The notes under the pieces: model-generated
The model's input: only the letters and a program-made list of their open reading frames with translations
Databases searched by the model: none
Told to the model about the DNA's origin: nothing
Assembly (NCBI RefSeq): GCF_012184415.1
Contig: NZ_VTOX01000005.1
Span: 62,001 to 126,000, forward strand
Length of the DNA: 64,000 nt
Reading direction: 5' to 3'
Origin: Ramlibacter lithotrophicus
Lineage (GTDB): Bacteria > Pseudomonadota > Gammaproteobacteria > Burkholderiales > Burkholderiaceae_C
Made by a program: the position numbers and the translations under genes
Shown: one piece after another, positions 1 to 10,678 of the stretch
Numbering within the stretch: position 1 is the stretch's first letter
Layout: the number at the start of each line of letters is the position of its first letter

Positions 1-289
1 CTTTCGGGTTGTCGATGAAGCGCGCCTGCAGCCCGCGCCAGGCCTGGCTGAAGTGGGCGGCGTCGGCGGGGGAAAGCGGCACGATGTGCAGCTTCTCGAC
101 CCGCTTTTCCCGCGACCGCAGCTCGGCCTCGGCCTTGGCCACGTCGCCATGCCGGTGCAAGGCGCGCTCGTATTCGGGCCCGAAGCGTTGTTCGAGCCGT
201 TTGCTCTGCTGCTTGCGGCTCCACAACCAGGCGCCGACGGCGACCAGTGCCAGCAGCACGACCACCGCGACCATCAAGGTGTTGTCCAT
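1..289 (-). CDS. Hypothetical single-pass membrane protein, C-terminus cut by window edge
   Basis: Ninety-six codons are visible before the left edge, with no stop. The start ATG (287-289) has a good upstream AAGGAG. Residues 5-23 form one hydrophobic segment (LMVAVVVLLALVAVGAWLW), followed by a basic stretch (SRKQQSKR) and a charged, probably helical region rich in Glu, Arg and Lys. This suggests an inner-membrane anchor with a cytoplasmic or periplasmic helical tail. It is divergent from the nucleoside phosphorylase gene, with about 230 bases between. I do not recognise a characterised family, so no function is given. Confidence 0.75.
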   Translation of the reverse strand, partial: MDNTLMVAVVVLLALVAVGAWLWSRKQQSKRLEQRFGPEYERALHRHGDVAKAEAELRSREKRVEKLHIVPLSPADAAHFSQAWRGLQARFIDNPK

Positions 290-522
290 TTGACTCTCTC
301 CTTCAAAATGCGATGCGGGAATTGGGGCACACGCGCGAACCCTGCGGTGTCGGACCTCAGGCCGGCCGGGCCCCGGCGCCGCTGATCAGCGGGTAGGACT
401 CGTCGGGCCAGCGGTGGCCCCTTGGTGCGCCGGCGCACGCAAGGTCCGCGGCGAGCGCAGCGGTAAAATCGCCTGCTTTGCCGGCGCGCGCCTCGCCACC
501 GGCGCCACAACGCCGAACCCGC

Positions 523-2209
<1,687 letters not shown>

Positions 2210-2240
2210 AACGCATCCCCGCGCGGCCTATCCTGCGGTA

Positions 2241-2270
2241 GAGGCGAACCGAATCCTCCGGTGACGCCTC
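2241..2270 (+). terminator. Hairpin after argG, possible terminator
   Basis: GAGGCG (2241-2246) pairs with CGCCTC (2265-2270), and an inner ACCG/CGGT pair extends the stem. It starts 31 bases after the argG stop. There is no clear U-tract, so it could instead be a structured leader for the next gene. Confidence 0.35.
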
Positions 2271-2314
2271 TAACGATCTGCCGCCGCACCTGCGTGACGG
2301 CAAGGAGGCAAACC

Positions 2315-2677
2315 ATGAAGCAGTTGAAGCACTGGCAGGATCCGGTGAACGCGGTCCTGGGCGCATGGTTGATTCTCTCGCCCTGGGCGCTGGGTTTTTC
2401 CGGCGAGACGATGGCGATGTGGAACTTCGTCGCCGTGGGCGTATTGTTGCTGGCCGCCGCCATGGGCGCCATCTTCCTGCCGCGCGCCTGGGAAGAATGG
2501 ACCGAAAGCGCGCTGGGCCTGTGGCTGGTCGTGTCGCCCTGGATCCTGGGCTTCGCGGCCGTCGAAGCCGCCAAGGTGGATGCGGTGCTCTCGGGCCTGG
2601 TCGTCGTCACGCTGTCGCTGTGGGCGCTGCAGGACGAAGGCGGCTGGCTGACGTCCGACAAGGCGGCGCCGCGGTAA
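2315..2677 (+). CDS. SPW-repeat membrane protein
   Basis: A 120-residue inner-membrane protein with two copies of the SPW motif, LSPWALGF near residue 22 and VSPWILGF near residue 74. Each starts a transmembrane hairpin, giving about four hydrophobic segments. This is the SPW-repeat family; no function is established. The start is set by a strong AAGGAGG at 2302-2308, seven bases before the ATG. A longer reading from 2261 would begin in a poor context and include the Shine-Dalgarno sequence. The gene ends 30 bases from the converging tamB gene. Confidence 0.85.
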   Translation: MKQLKHWQDPVNAVLGAWLILSPWALGFSGETMAMWNFVAVGVLLLAAAMGAIFLPRAWEEWTESALGLWLVVSPWILGFAAVEAAKVDAVLSGLVVVTLSLWALQDEGGWLTSDKAAPR

Positions 2678-2707
2678 GGCGCCACCGCACCGCCAGGAGC
2701 GCACTGC

Positions 2708-5700
2708 CTACTTCGCCGTGAAGGTGAAGATCAGGTCGACGGCGGTGCGCTCGCCGGCCTCGGCGCGGATGGTGATGCGCCGCGTGAGGTCGTAGAAGAT
2801 GAACAGCGTGCCCAGCGCGCCGGAGAGGCTGCGTTCGTACGCCGCGTAGAAGTTGCGGCCCAGGCGCTTGCCGAGCGTCACCGCCGGTCCCTCCGCGCCG
2901 TCGCGCCGGAACGAGAGCTGGTCCAGCCCCAGCGAGCCCGCGATCCCCTTGCCCCCCTGGCCCGAGCGGCTCGCCAGCAGCGCCAGTGCCGCCTGCTGCA
3001 CCAGGGCCGCTTCGGCGCCGCCGGTGGCGCTCGCGCGCCCGAGGATCAGCCACGACAGCTTTTCGGCGTCGGGCAGCGCCGGCTCGGAGTACAGCCGCAC
3101 GTAGGGATTGAGCACGTTGCCGGTGATCTGCACGCCGACACGCTGGAGCATGTTGGGCCGGATCGCCAGGATGTCGAGCGACGGGTTGTCGACGGGCCCC
3201 GTGAAGCGCAGCACCCCGCGCTCGATGTCCAGCCACTGGCCGTAGGCGCGGTATTCGCCGCCCACGGTGCGGATCGTTCCGGCGAGGCGCGGCGCCGTCA
3301 GCGACTGGCCCGAGACCGCCAGCACCCCTTGCAGGCGCGTGTCGATGCCGTGTCCCTGCACCCGGAAGTTGTCCCCGAGGTCGAGCGCGACGTCCAGCCG
3401 CAACCGGCGCCCGCCCGAGCGCTGCGGCTCGGCGGCGCGCGCCTGCGTGCGGGTGGGACGCGTCGCCGCGCCGCGCACCACCACGTCGTCGCCCAGTTGC
3501 GGCGTCCCTTCCTCGGGCAGCAGGATGCGGGCCGCGTCGACCTTCAGGCGCCCGGTCAGTTCCGTGGCGGCCGCATCGACGCTGGCGGCCAGCTCGCCCG
3601 ACACCGTCAGCTGCCGGTCGGAGCGGATGCTGCCGCGCAGGCGGTCCAGCCGCACCGCCAGCCTGGCCTGCGGTCCGTCGCGGGTCCAGGTGCCTTCGCC
3701 GGTGGCCATCAGCGTACCGCCGCCGCCGGCGGACTCCGAACCGCGCAGCAGGAACTCGTCGATGACCAGCCGCCGGCCATCGAGCCGGGCCCGCAGGCGG
3801 CCGCCTTGCAGTTCCACCCCGTCGACCACCGACCGCAGGGCGAGGTCGTCGGCCACCAGGGTGCCGCTCAACTGCGGGTCGGCACGCGTGCCGGCCACCT
3901 TGACGTTGGCGCCGAGCGAGCCGCGCAGGCGCCAGCCCGGCGGCGCGAGCAGCGACCACACCCCGATGCGGGGCAGCTGGGCGCGCAAGGTGCCGTCCAG
4001 TGGCGCGCTCTCCGGCCAGTGCCAGCCGGCGGCCCCGCCCGGCGCGAGCCGGCTCGCGAGTTCGCCTTGCGCCACGCCGCCACGCTCGCTGTCCCAGCGC
4101 AGCGACAGCCGGATCGCCTCGCCGTCGCTCTCCAGCGCGACCCGCGCATCGCGCACGCCGGCGGGCACCCGCGTGGAACCGCCGTCCGCGCCTTCGGCCA
4201 GCACGGTGACGTCGCCGCGGCTGCGCACCAGCGAAGCCCGCACGCGCGGCGTCGCACCGAGCGCCGCATCCCACTGGGCGTCGAAGACCATGTCCCCCGA
4301 CAGCGCCGAGCCGGCCAGCTGCGGTCCGCCGAGCAGTTCGATCCACGCCATCGGCAAGCCGGTGAGCCGACCGGCCGTGCGCAGCTCGCCGCCGCCCCAG
4401 TGCACCGGGTCCCACGCCAGCGTCGCCGGCGTGGGCGCCGCCGGGCGCTGCGGGCCCGCAGGCGGCAGCAGGATCGCCTGGCCCGCGCCGGCGTCGAGGC
4501 TGCCGGCGGCCCAGCGCAGCGACACCGGTTGCTGCAGCGTCAAGTTCCACGGGCCGGAACCGATCGCCGGATCCGTGGCGGAGAGGTGCAGTTCGCGCAA
4601 CTGTCCTTGCCACACGGCGGGCCGGTCGCCGCGCCGGCCGCCCTGCCCCGCCAGTTCCATCGCCACTCGGCGCTGGCCGAACTCGGCGCGGGCGCGGGCC
4701 CGCAGCTTCGCATCACTCAGGCGGCCGTCGACGTTCACCACCGCATCGCGCACGCTCCAGGCCGGCCCCGGGCTGGCGCCCGACCCGGCCGCTGGCGCCG
4801 GTGCTTCCAGCAGCGGCACGTCGATGCGGGCCTGCACGGCCGGATCGCTCCAGCCGCCTTGCCAGGCAGCGCGCACCTCGCCGCGGCCGGTGGCGGCCAG
4901 GCCGCCGAGCGCTTCTCCCGCCCTGGGCAGCTGCCGCGCCCAGCGCAGCGCCCGGCCGGCGTCCGCCACGCGCAACTGCAGCGTGCCGCCGCCGCTGGAC
5001 TCGGCCAGCCGTCCGTCGGCCGTCGCCTGCAGTCCGGGCGCATCCAGCGTCACCTTGCCGTCGCCCGCCAGCCCCTTGGGTCGCACCTGCAGCGAGCCAC
5101 GCAGCCGCGCGTCGGCGGTGCGCACGTCGAACGCCGGCAGCGCCAGCAAGGCGCCGTCCCAGCGGCCGCGGGCCGTGGCCTCGCGCAGTTCCAGGGCCTG
5201 CACCGTGCCGGCGAGGCCGGACTGGCGCCGGCCGCGCCCCGCCCGGGCCGCGTCCAGGTCGACCTCGAAGGAGATTGCCTTCCCCTCGCCTTCCAGGTCG
5301 GCGCGGCCGCTGACCGGCACCGGCGCCATCGCGCTGTACACGCGCGCCGGATCGACCCCGTCCAGCCGGCCCTGCACCTCCCAGCCGCCGGTGCGCCGCC
5401 ACTGGCCTTTGGCCTGTACCTCGCCCCCACCCACCTGCGCCTGCAGGTGGCGCACCAGCGCCTCGCCACCGTCGCGCCATTCGCCTTGCGCATTGACCTT
5501 GCCCAGCGGCAGGCGGCCCTGGTCCCAGGGACCGGGGTTCTCGTTGGCCAGATCCGCCGTGAGCGACCACGTGGCGGTGCCAGCGGGCTGGACTCGCACC
5601 TGGCCCGAGAGGCTGGTCCGCGGCGCCTGTGCCCACAACGCATGCAGGTCGAGCTGCTGGAACTCCCCTTGCGCCTGCGGCACCGGTTGCGCGGCCCACG

Positions 5701-6469
5701 GCGTCAGGCGTGCCGTCGCGTTGGCCCGGGTGCCCGCCGCCGGCGAGCCGGTTCCCACCTGCAGCCGGCCTGTGGCCTGCATGTCGGCCAGCGGCCCGAG
5801 CAGGGACACGGAGAAATCGAGCGGCAGCGCGTCCGCGCTGCCCGGGACGGCAGCCGGAAAACGCCCTTCCAGCAGGGCGTTGACGTGCAGCGCGCCATGG
5901 GCGCCGACACTGGCGCGGCCCCGGTAGGTGCCCGACTGCCAGCGCACCTTGTCGACCTGGAACTGGTGCTGCACGCCGTTGAAGCTGTAGTGCGCCACCA
6001 GGTCGTTGGCGACCACCGAGCTGGCGGGCGTCACCCACTCGATCGTGCCGACCTGGAGGTCGTCGATCGCCGGCTGGACCGGCAGCGCCAGCGAAGTCGG
6101 CGCTGCCGCCGGCTTGGGCGGCCGGCGGTCCTCGACCCGCACGCTGCGCGCCCGCAGTTCGTCGAGCTGCAGCCCGCCGGTGAACAGCGCGAGCGGCTTC
6201 CACTCCAGCCGCACCTCGCGCGCGTCCACCTGCAGCCCCTCCTGCTGCCAGCGCAGGCGGTCCACGTACAGTCCCGAGCGCAGCGAGCCGCGCACGCCCT
6301 CGGCCTGCACCGGCTGCCAGCGCCCGAGCTGCCGCAGCGTCCACGCCAGGGAGCCTTCGGTGCCCGACCACCACCACGACGCGGCGATCGCCGCCGCGGC
6401 GAGCACGATCAGCGCCAGCGCCAGCAGCGCGATCCATTTCAGGCCGCGGGCGAGCCAGTTCGCGCTCAA
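2708..6469 (-). CDS. tamB: Translocation and assembly module protein TamB
   Basis: A 1253-residue AsmA/YhdP-like protein anchored in the inner membrane and spanning the periplasm to TamA, with roles in outer-membrane protein insertion and phospholipid transport. One transmembrane segment lies at about residues 10-30 (WIALLALALIVLAAAAIAAS), followed by a long beta-rich body. The conserved DUF490 C-terminus ends near YERSLSGALGTLFIFYDL...DLIFTFTAK. The likely start is TTG at 6467-6469 (Leu-Ser-Ala-Asn-Trp), overlapping the tamA stop as TTGA. No ATG lies near the membrane anchor, and the same frame stays open far upstream through tamA only because of high GC. tamA and tamB are translationally coupled. 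Confidence 0.92.
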   Translation of the reverse strand: MSANWLARGLKWIALLALALIVLAAAAIAASWWWSGTEGSLAWTLRQLGRWQPVQAEGVRGSLRSGLYVDRLRWQQEGLQVDAREVRLEWKPLALFTGGLQLDELRARSVRVEDRRPPKPAAAPTSLALPVQPAIDDLQVGTIEWVTPASSVVANDLVAHYSFNGVQHQFQVDKVRWQSGTYRGRASVGAHGALHVNALLEGRFPAAVPGSADALPLDFSVSLLGPLADMQATGRLQVGTGSPAAGTRANATARLTPWAAQPVPQAQGEFQQLDLHALWAQAPRTSLSGQVRVQPAGTATWSLTADLANENPGPWDQGRLPLGKVNAQGEWRDGGEALVRHLQAQVGGGEVQAKGQWRRTGGWEVQGRLDGVDPARVYSAMAPVPVSGRADLEGEGKAISFEVDLDAARAGRGRRQSGLAGTVQALELREATARGRWDGALLALPAFDVRTADARLRGSLQVRPKGLAGDGKVTLDAPGLQATADGRLAESSGGGTLQLRVADAGRALRWARQLPRAGEALGGLAATGRGEVRAAWQGGWSDPAVQARIDVPLLEAPAPAAGSGASPGPAWSVRDAVVNVDGRLSDAKLRARARAEFGQRRVAMELAGQGGRRGDRPAVWQGQLRELHLSATDPAIGSGPWNLTLQQPVSLRWAAGSLDAGAGQAILLPPAGPQRPAAPTPATLAWDPVHWGGGELRTAGRLTGLPMAWIELLGGPQLAGSALSGDMVFDAQWDAALGATPRVRASLVRSRGDVTVLAEGADGGSTRVPAGVRDARVALESDGEAIRLSLRWDSERGGVAQGELASRLAPGGAAGWHWPESAPLDGTLRAQLPRIGVWSLLAPPGWRLRGSLGANVKVAGTRADPQLSGTLVADDLALRSVVDGVELQGGRLRARLDGRRLVIDEFLLRGSESAGGGGTLMATGEGTWTRDGPQARLAVRLDRLRGSIRSDRQLTVSGELAASVDAAATELTGRLKVDAARILLPEEGTPQLGDDVVVRGAATRPTRTQARAAEPQRSGGRRLRLDVALDLGDNFRVQGHGIDTRLQGVLAVSGQSLTAPRLAGTIRTVGGEYRAYGQWLDIERGVLRFTGPVDNPSLDILAIRPNMLQRVGVQITGNVLNPYVRLYSEPALPDAEKLSWLILGRASATGGAEAALVQQAALALLASRSGQGGKGIAGSLGLDQLSFRRDGAEGPAVTLGKRLGRNFYAAYERSLSGALGTLFIFYDLTRRITIRAEAGERTAVDLIFTFTAK

Positions 6470-8319
6470 AACGTGACCCCAACGTTGAAGTGCAGCCGCA
6501 CCCGCCGCGCCTTCACGCCGTAGGCGAGGTCGACCTGCAGCGGCCCCAGGGGGCTCTTCCAGCGCACGCCCGCGCCCACGCCGAACGAAGGCCGCAGGCC
6601 GCCCAGCCGGTCGCTGACGGCGCCGGCATCGACGAACAACGCGCTTTCGAACTCGGTCGGCAGTCCATTGCGGCGGATCGGCCGCTGCCATTCGGCGCTG
6701 CCCACGGCCATGAAGCGCCCCGGCCCCACCTTGCCGCCGGGCAGGGCGACGCCGATGTCGCGGTAGCCGTAGCCACGCACCGTGGTGTCGCCGCCGGTGC
6801 GAAACAGCTGCGTCGCCGGCACCCGCGCCTTGCCGCGCGCCAGGACAGCGCCGCCCTCGGCGCGCAGCTGCAACCGGCCTTCGGTGAGCGGGCGGATGCC
6901 CAGCCAGCGCACGACGGTGCGCTGGAACGGACTGCGGCTGCCGGTGAGCGTCAGCCCCCCGCCCAGTTCGAAGCCGACGCCGAAGCCGCTGGTGGGGAAT
7001 GGCCGGCGGTCGAAATAGCGCCCGGTCCACACGTAGTTGGCGCTCACGGCCGTGCCGTCGCCCTGGTCCTCGGGCGGCGTCGTGATCCCGGGCAGCGCCT
7101 GCACGCTGGCCCGGTCGTACTGGACGTAGACGCTGCGGTCGATGTGGTCCTCGGCCCGGGTGCGGCCCACGCGCAGGCGCTGGCCGTGGGTGACGAACTC
7201 CCCGTCGTCCACCCGCTCGCCGCGCGCCAGGACGCCCCAGCGCCAGAGGTCGGGACCGGGGACCGCGGTCCATTCGGTCTCGATGAAGGGCGACTTGCGC
7301 TCCACCTGGATCTTGGTCTGGGCCCGCCAGCCGATCCCGGGCACCCGGTTGTTGAGGTACTCCAGCGAGGTGCGCGGACCACTGTCGGTGGAGATCCCGA
7401 CGCCCAGCACCCACTTGTGCAACGGCGCCTCGCGCACGTTGACCTGCACCGGCGCCGCCTTGGGGTCGGACCCGGGGTCGACGAAGATGAAGGCGGAGTC
7501 GAAGTAGCCGCTGCCGGCCAGGCGCAGCTGGGCCTCCTCGATGCGGTTCTGGTCGTAGACGGTACCAGCCGGCAGCCGCGCGATGCGCGGCACCAGTTGC
7601 GGGTCGTAGCGCTCGATGCCGGTCACCTCCATCGGCCCGAGCCGGAACAGCGGACCCGAGTCGAGGCGCACGTCCAGCTTCGCCCAGCCAGCCGGGGCGT
7701 CGATGTCGGCCAGGCTGTAGCTCACCTTGCCGGCCGGATGGCGGCGGGTCACCAGTTGCCGCAGCGCCGTCGTCTTGGCGTCGTCCCACGCCTCCTGCGT
7801 GAACCGATGCCCCGGCGGCAGGCGCCAGCCGCCGCGGATCTCCTCGCGCTGCTCGCGGGCGGCGGGGTCGGCGTCTTCGGTGATCTCGCCTTCGAACGAC
7901 AGCACCGCCGCCGAGACCATCGTCGGCTGGCCGGGCTCCACCTCGACGACGATCAGCGGCCGCGGCCGCTCGCCCGGCTCACGCCGGATCGTGATCCTGG
8001 GATCGAAGAAGCCGAGGGTGGCGACCAGCTCCCGGACGTCCCGCTCGGCGAGCGCCATCAGCCGGGCCAGCTCCGCGTCGTCGAGATCGGTGACCTCCCG
8101 GTAGCGGCGCAGTTCGAGATGGCGGTCCAGCAGCGGCCGCACGGAGTCGGGCGCACGCAGGTCGACGTCGAACGACGGGACGCCCGCGGGCTGCTGCTGC
8201 TGCGCCGGCAGCTGGGCGAGGACCGGCGGGGCGCCGACCACGGCGCCGAGCACCAGTGCGGCCGCCACCCGGAGGCGGAGAAATCGCCCGCGGCAGCGGG
8301 CGATGCAGGAAAAGGGCAT
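6466..8319 (-). CDS. tamA: Outer-membrane assembly factor TamA (Omp85/BamA family)
   Basis: A 617-residue outer-membrane protein. A signal peptide covers about residues 1-35 (hydrophobic VAAALVLGAVVGAPPVLA, cleavage before QLPAQQ). About three POTRA-type domains follow (e.g. PLFRLGPMEVTGIERYDPQ), then a C-terminal 16-strand barrel ending in phenylalanine (RLHFNVGVTF). The Omp85 barrel motif appears as FRTGGDTTVRGYGY. It partners with TamB, whose gene overlaps by four bases. The start at 8319 was chosen because it gives a plausible signal peptide; the upstream ATG at 8409 adds a low-complexity Arg/Ser stretch typical of non-coding GC-rich sequence. The Shine-Dalgarno sequence is weak, so the exact start is uncertain. 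Confidence 0.92.
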   Translation of the reverse strand: MPFSCIARCRGRFLRLRVAAALVLGAVVGAPPVLAQLPAQQQQPAGVPSFDVDLRAPDSVRPLLDRHLELRRYREVTDLDDAELARLMALAERDVRELVATLGFFDPRITIRREPGERPRPLIVVEVEPGQPTMVSAAVLSFEGEITEDADPAAREQREEIRGGWRLPPGHRFTQEAWDDAKTTALRQLVTRRHPAGKVSYSLADIDAPAGWAKLDVRLDSGPLFRLGPMEVTGIERYDPQLVPRIARLPAGTVYDQNRIEEAQLRLAGSGYFDSAFIFVDPGSDPKAAPVQVNVREAPLHKWVLGVGISTDSGPRTSLEYLNNRVPGIGWRAQTKIQVERKSPFIETEWTAVPGPDLWRWGVLARGERVDDGEFVTHGQRLRVGRTRAEDHIDRSVYVQYDRASVQALPGITTPPEDQGDGTAVSANYVWTGRYFDRRPFPTSGFGVGFELGGGLTLTGSRSPFQRTVVRWLGIRPLTEGRLQLRAEGGAVLARGKARVPATQLFRTGGDTTVRGYGYRDIGVALPGGKVGPGRFMAVGSAEWQRPIRRNGLPTEFESALFVDAGAVSDRLGGLRPSFGVGAGVRWKSPLGPLQVDLAYGVKARRVRLHFNVGVTF

Positions 8320-8418
8320 TGCCGATGAGCACTTGGATGGCGTGCCTGAACTATGCAGGCTGCGGCTGACGCGGCGCGTAGGCGAACGCCGACAGTGGCG
8401 CCATGGCAAACCCGGTGT

Positions 8419-8438
8419 GGCCCGGCCGGCGCCGGGCC
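8419..8438 (-). terminator. GC-rich hairpin downstream of murB
   Basis: A perfect 8-bp stem GGCCCGGC/GCCGGGCC with a four-base loop lies ten bases past the murB stop on the minus strand. There is no U-tract, so termination is only a suggestion. The rest of 8320-8448 shows nothing recognisable. Confidence 0.3.
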
Positions 8439-8448
8439 GCCGCCGGCC

Positions 8449-9489
8449 TTACACCACCACCGGCTCGGGTTCCAGCCGGATGCCGAACCGCTCGTAGACG
8501 CTGGTCTGGATCGCACGCGCCAGGGTCACGACCTCGCCGCCGGTCGCGCCGCCGCGGTTCACCAGGACCAGGGCCTGCTTTTCGTAGACGCCGGCGTTGC
8601 CCACCGATTTGCCTTTCCAGCCGCAGGCGTCGATCAGCCAGCCGGCGGCGAGCTTCACCGAGCCGTCGGGCATCGGGTAGTGCACGATCCCCGGCTCGCG
8701 CGCGATGATGTCCTGGCACTGCTCGGGAGTCACGGTGGGGTTCTTGAAGAAGCTGCCGGCGTTGCCGATGACGCGCGGGTCCGGCAGCTTGGCCGAGCGG
8801 ATGGCGCAGACCCAGTCCCGCACCTGCCGCGCCGACGGCTCGCGGATGCCCGACTCCTGCAGCTTTCGCTCCAGGTCCACATACCCCAGCACCGGCTTCC
8901 ACGGCTTGGGCAGCCGGAAACGCACCCGCAGGATCAACGCCCGGCCGGCCAGGCCGAAGTCGCCCTCCTGGGCCGCCACGTGCTTGAAGACGGAGTCGCG
9001 GTACCCGAAGGCGCATTGCGCCGCGTCGAGCGTGAAAGGCTTGCCCGTGGCCAGGTCGATCGCGTCCAGCGATTCGAAGCGGTCCTGCAGTTCCACGCCA
9101 TAGGCGCCGATGTTCTGGACCGGCGAGGCGCCCACCGTCCCGGGGATCAGCGCGAGGTTCTCCAGCCCGCCAAAGCCCTGGTCCAGGGTCCAGTCGACGA
9201 AATCGTGCCAGTTCTCGCCGGCGCCGGCCTCCAGGATGGTGGCGCGCGGCCCGTCGTCCAGCACCCGGCGGCCCGGCACTTCGACCTTGAGCACCAGCGG
9301 CCTGACGTCGCCGGTCAGCACGATGTTGCTGCCGCCGCCCAGCACGAACTTCGGGATCGGGCCCCATTCGGGATCGGCCAGCAGCTGCTGCACGTCCGCG
9401 GCGCCCCGCACGCGCACCAGCGCCCGCGCCTTGGCGACGATGCCGAAGCTGTTGTGCGGCTGCAGCGGGACGTTGCGCTCCACGATCAT
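8449..9489 (-). CDS. murB: UDP-N-acetylenolpyruvoylglucosamine reductase
   Basis: A 346-residue cytoplasmic flavoenzyme reducing UDP-GlcNAc-enolpyruvate to UDP-MurNAc in peptidoglycan synthesis. The FAD-binding motif is [13 protein letters not shown]. The type I signature [11 protein letters not shown] is present, with the loop typical of E. coli-like MurB. The catalytic Ser lies in [10 protein letters not shown] and the C-terminal Glu in RLEPEP. Length matches type I MurB (about 340 residues). It is divergent from the yajQ-family gene, with 46 bases between the two start codons, so the promoters must share or overlap that interval. Confidence 0.96.
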   Translation of the reverse strand: MIVERNVPLQPHNSFGIVAKARALVRVRGAADVQQLLADPEWGPIPKFVLGGGSNIVLTGDVRPLVLKVEVPGRRVLDDGPRATILEAGAGENWHDFVDWTLDQGFGGLENLALIPGTVGASPVQNIGAYGVELQDRFESLDAIDLATGKPFTLDAAQCAFGYRDSVFKHVAAQEGDFGLAGRALILRVRFRLPKPWKPVLGYVDLERKLQESGIREPSARQVRDWVCAIRSAKLPDPRVIGNAGSFFKNPTVTPEQCQDIIAREPGIVHYPMPDGSVKLAAGWLIDACGWKGKSVGNAGVYEKQALVLVNRGGATGGEVVTLARAIQTSVYERFGIRLEPEPVVV

Positions 9490-9535
9490 GGGAGAATTGT
9501 CGCATCAGCACATCGCCCCGGACGGAGGGACTCGA

Positions 9536-10021
9536 ATGCCTTCTTTTGACACAGTCTGCGAACCGAACATGGTGGAAGTGAAGAACGCCGTGGACAACAG
9601 CGCCAAGGAAATCGGCACCCGTTTCGATTTCAAGGGAACGTCGGCCGCCATCGAACTGAAGGAAAAGGAGATCACCGTCTACGGCGACGCCGCCTTCCAG
9701 CTGAGCCAGGTGGAGGACATCCTCACCGGCAAGCTGGCCAAGCGCAACGTGGACGTGCGCTTCCTCGACAAGGGCGAGGTGCAGAAGATCGGCGGCGACA
9801 AGGTCAAGCAGGTGATCAAGGTTCGCAGCGGCATCGAGGCGGAGCAGGCCAAGAAGATCAGCCGCCTCATCAAGGACAGCAAGCTGAAGGTGCAGGCGCA
9901 GATCCAGGGCGACGCGGTGCGCGTCACGGGCGCCAAGCGCGACGACCTGCAGGCGGCGATGGCCCTGATCCGCAAGGACCTGCCCGACCTGCCGCTGTCG
10001 TTCAACAACTTCCGCGACTAA
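9536..10021 (+). CDS. yajQ: YajQ family cyclic-di-GMP-binding protein
   Basis: A 161-residue protein of the YajQ/UPF0234 family, with the typical start [21 protein letters not shown], the central GTRFDFKG, and the end [10 protein letters not shown]. Members are two-domain nucleotide-binding proteins; some bind cyclic-di-GMP and affect virulence or phage transcription in other bacteria. GGAGGG at 9524-9529 sets the ATG. The aspartic protease gene follows after six bases, so an operon is likely. Family assignment is firm; the role in this organism is not known. Confidence 0.94.
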   Translation: MPSFDTVCEPNMVEVKNAVDNSAKEIGTRFDFKGTSAAIELKEKEITVYGDAAFQLSQVEDILTGKLAKRNVDVRFLDKGEVQKIGGDKVKQVIKVRSGIEAEQAKKISRLIKDSKLKVQAQIQGDAVRVTGAKRDDLQAAMALIRKDLPDLPLSFNNFRD

Positions 10022-10027
10022 AGGACG

Positions 10028-10678
10028 ATGGGCCTGCGGCTGGCGCTCGCCCTTGCCGTTGCGGCGCAGCTCGGGAGCGCCGCAGCCGGCGCGCAGACGG
10101 TGACGCTGCAAGGCATGCTGGGGAACCGGGCGCTGCTGATCGTCGACGGCAAGCCGCCCAAGGGCGTCGCGCCGGGCGACACGCACGCCGGGGTCAGGGT
10201 GATCTCCACCAGCGCGGACGCGGCCGTGGTCGAGATCGCGGGCCAGCGGCAGGTGCTGCGCCTGGGCGAGGCACCGGCCAGCGTCGGCGCGGCCGGCGTG
10301 CCGCCGCGCGGCAGCCGCATCGTGCTCACCGCCGGCAGCGGCGGCCACTTCATGGCCAGCGGCGCCATCAACGGCCGGGCGGCGCAGTTCGTAGTCGACA
10401 CCGGCGCCACCTTCGTCTCGATGGGCGCGGCCGACGCCCAGCGCTTCGGCGTCGACTGGAAAGCCGGCCAGATCGGCTCCGCGCAGACCGCCAATGGCGT
10501 CATGCCGGCCTGGCGCGTCAAGCTCGCCTCGCTGCGCATCGGCGACGTCGAGTTGTTCGACGTCGATGCGCTCGTGTCGCAGCAGCCGATCCCCGCGATC
10601 CTGCTGGGCAACAGCTTCCTCAATCGCTTCCACATGAAGCGGGACCACGAACAGATGGTGCTGGAGCGCCGGTACTGA
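10028..10678 (+). CDS. Retropepsin-like aspartic protease, exported
   Basis: A 216-residue protein with an N-terminal signal peptide (about residues 1-22, LALALAVAAQLGSAAAGAQ) and a C-terminal clan AA aspartic protease domain. The catalytic triad motif VDTGAT places the Asp at residue 124, followed by the retropepsin-like ILLGNSFLNRF near the C-terminus. Bacterial members act as dimers in the periplasm or at the membrane; substrates are unknown. The start ATG at 10028 follows AAGGAC. It lies six bases after yajQ, and its stop overlaps the start of the MFS gene by one base (TGATG), indicating co-translation. Confidence 0.85.
   Translation: MGLRLALALAVAAQLGSAAAGAQTVTLQGMLGNRALLIVDGKPPKGVAPGDTHAGVRVISTSADAAVVEIAGQRQVLRLGEAPASVGAAGVPPRGSRIVLTAGSGGHFMASGAINGRAAQFVVDTGATFVSMGAADAQRFGVDWKAGQIGSAQTANGVMPAWRVKLASLRIGDVELFDVDALVSQQPIPAILLGNSFLNRFHMKRDHEQMVLERRY

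Noticed and set aside
3329..6523. Over 1000-codon open frame antisense to tamB
   Set aside because: No motif, extreme composition, and complete overlap with the conserved tamB reading. An artefact of high GC.
6470..7789. Apparent N-terminal extension of tamB through the tamA gene, suggesting a fusion
   Set aside because: The extension is simply the tamA sequence read in another frame, without homology. tamA has its own stop and signal peptide; TTG 6469 explains the tamB start.
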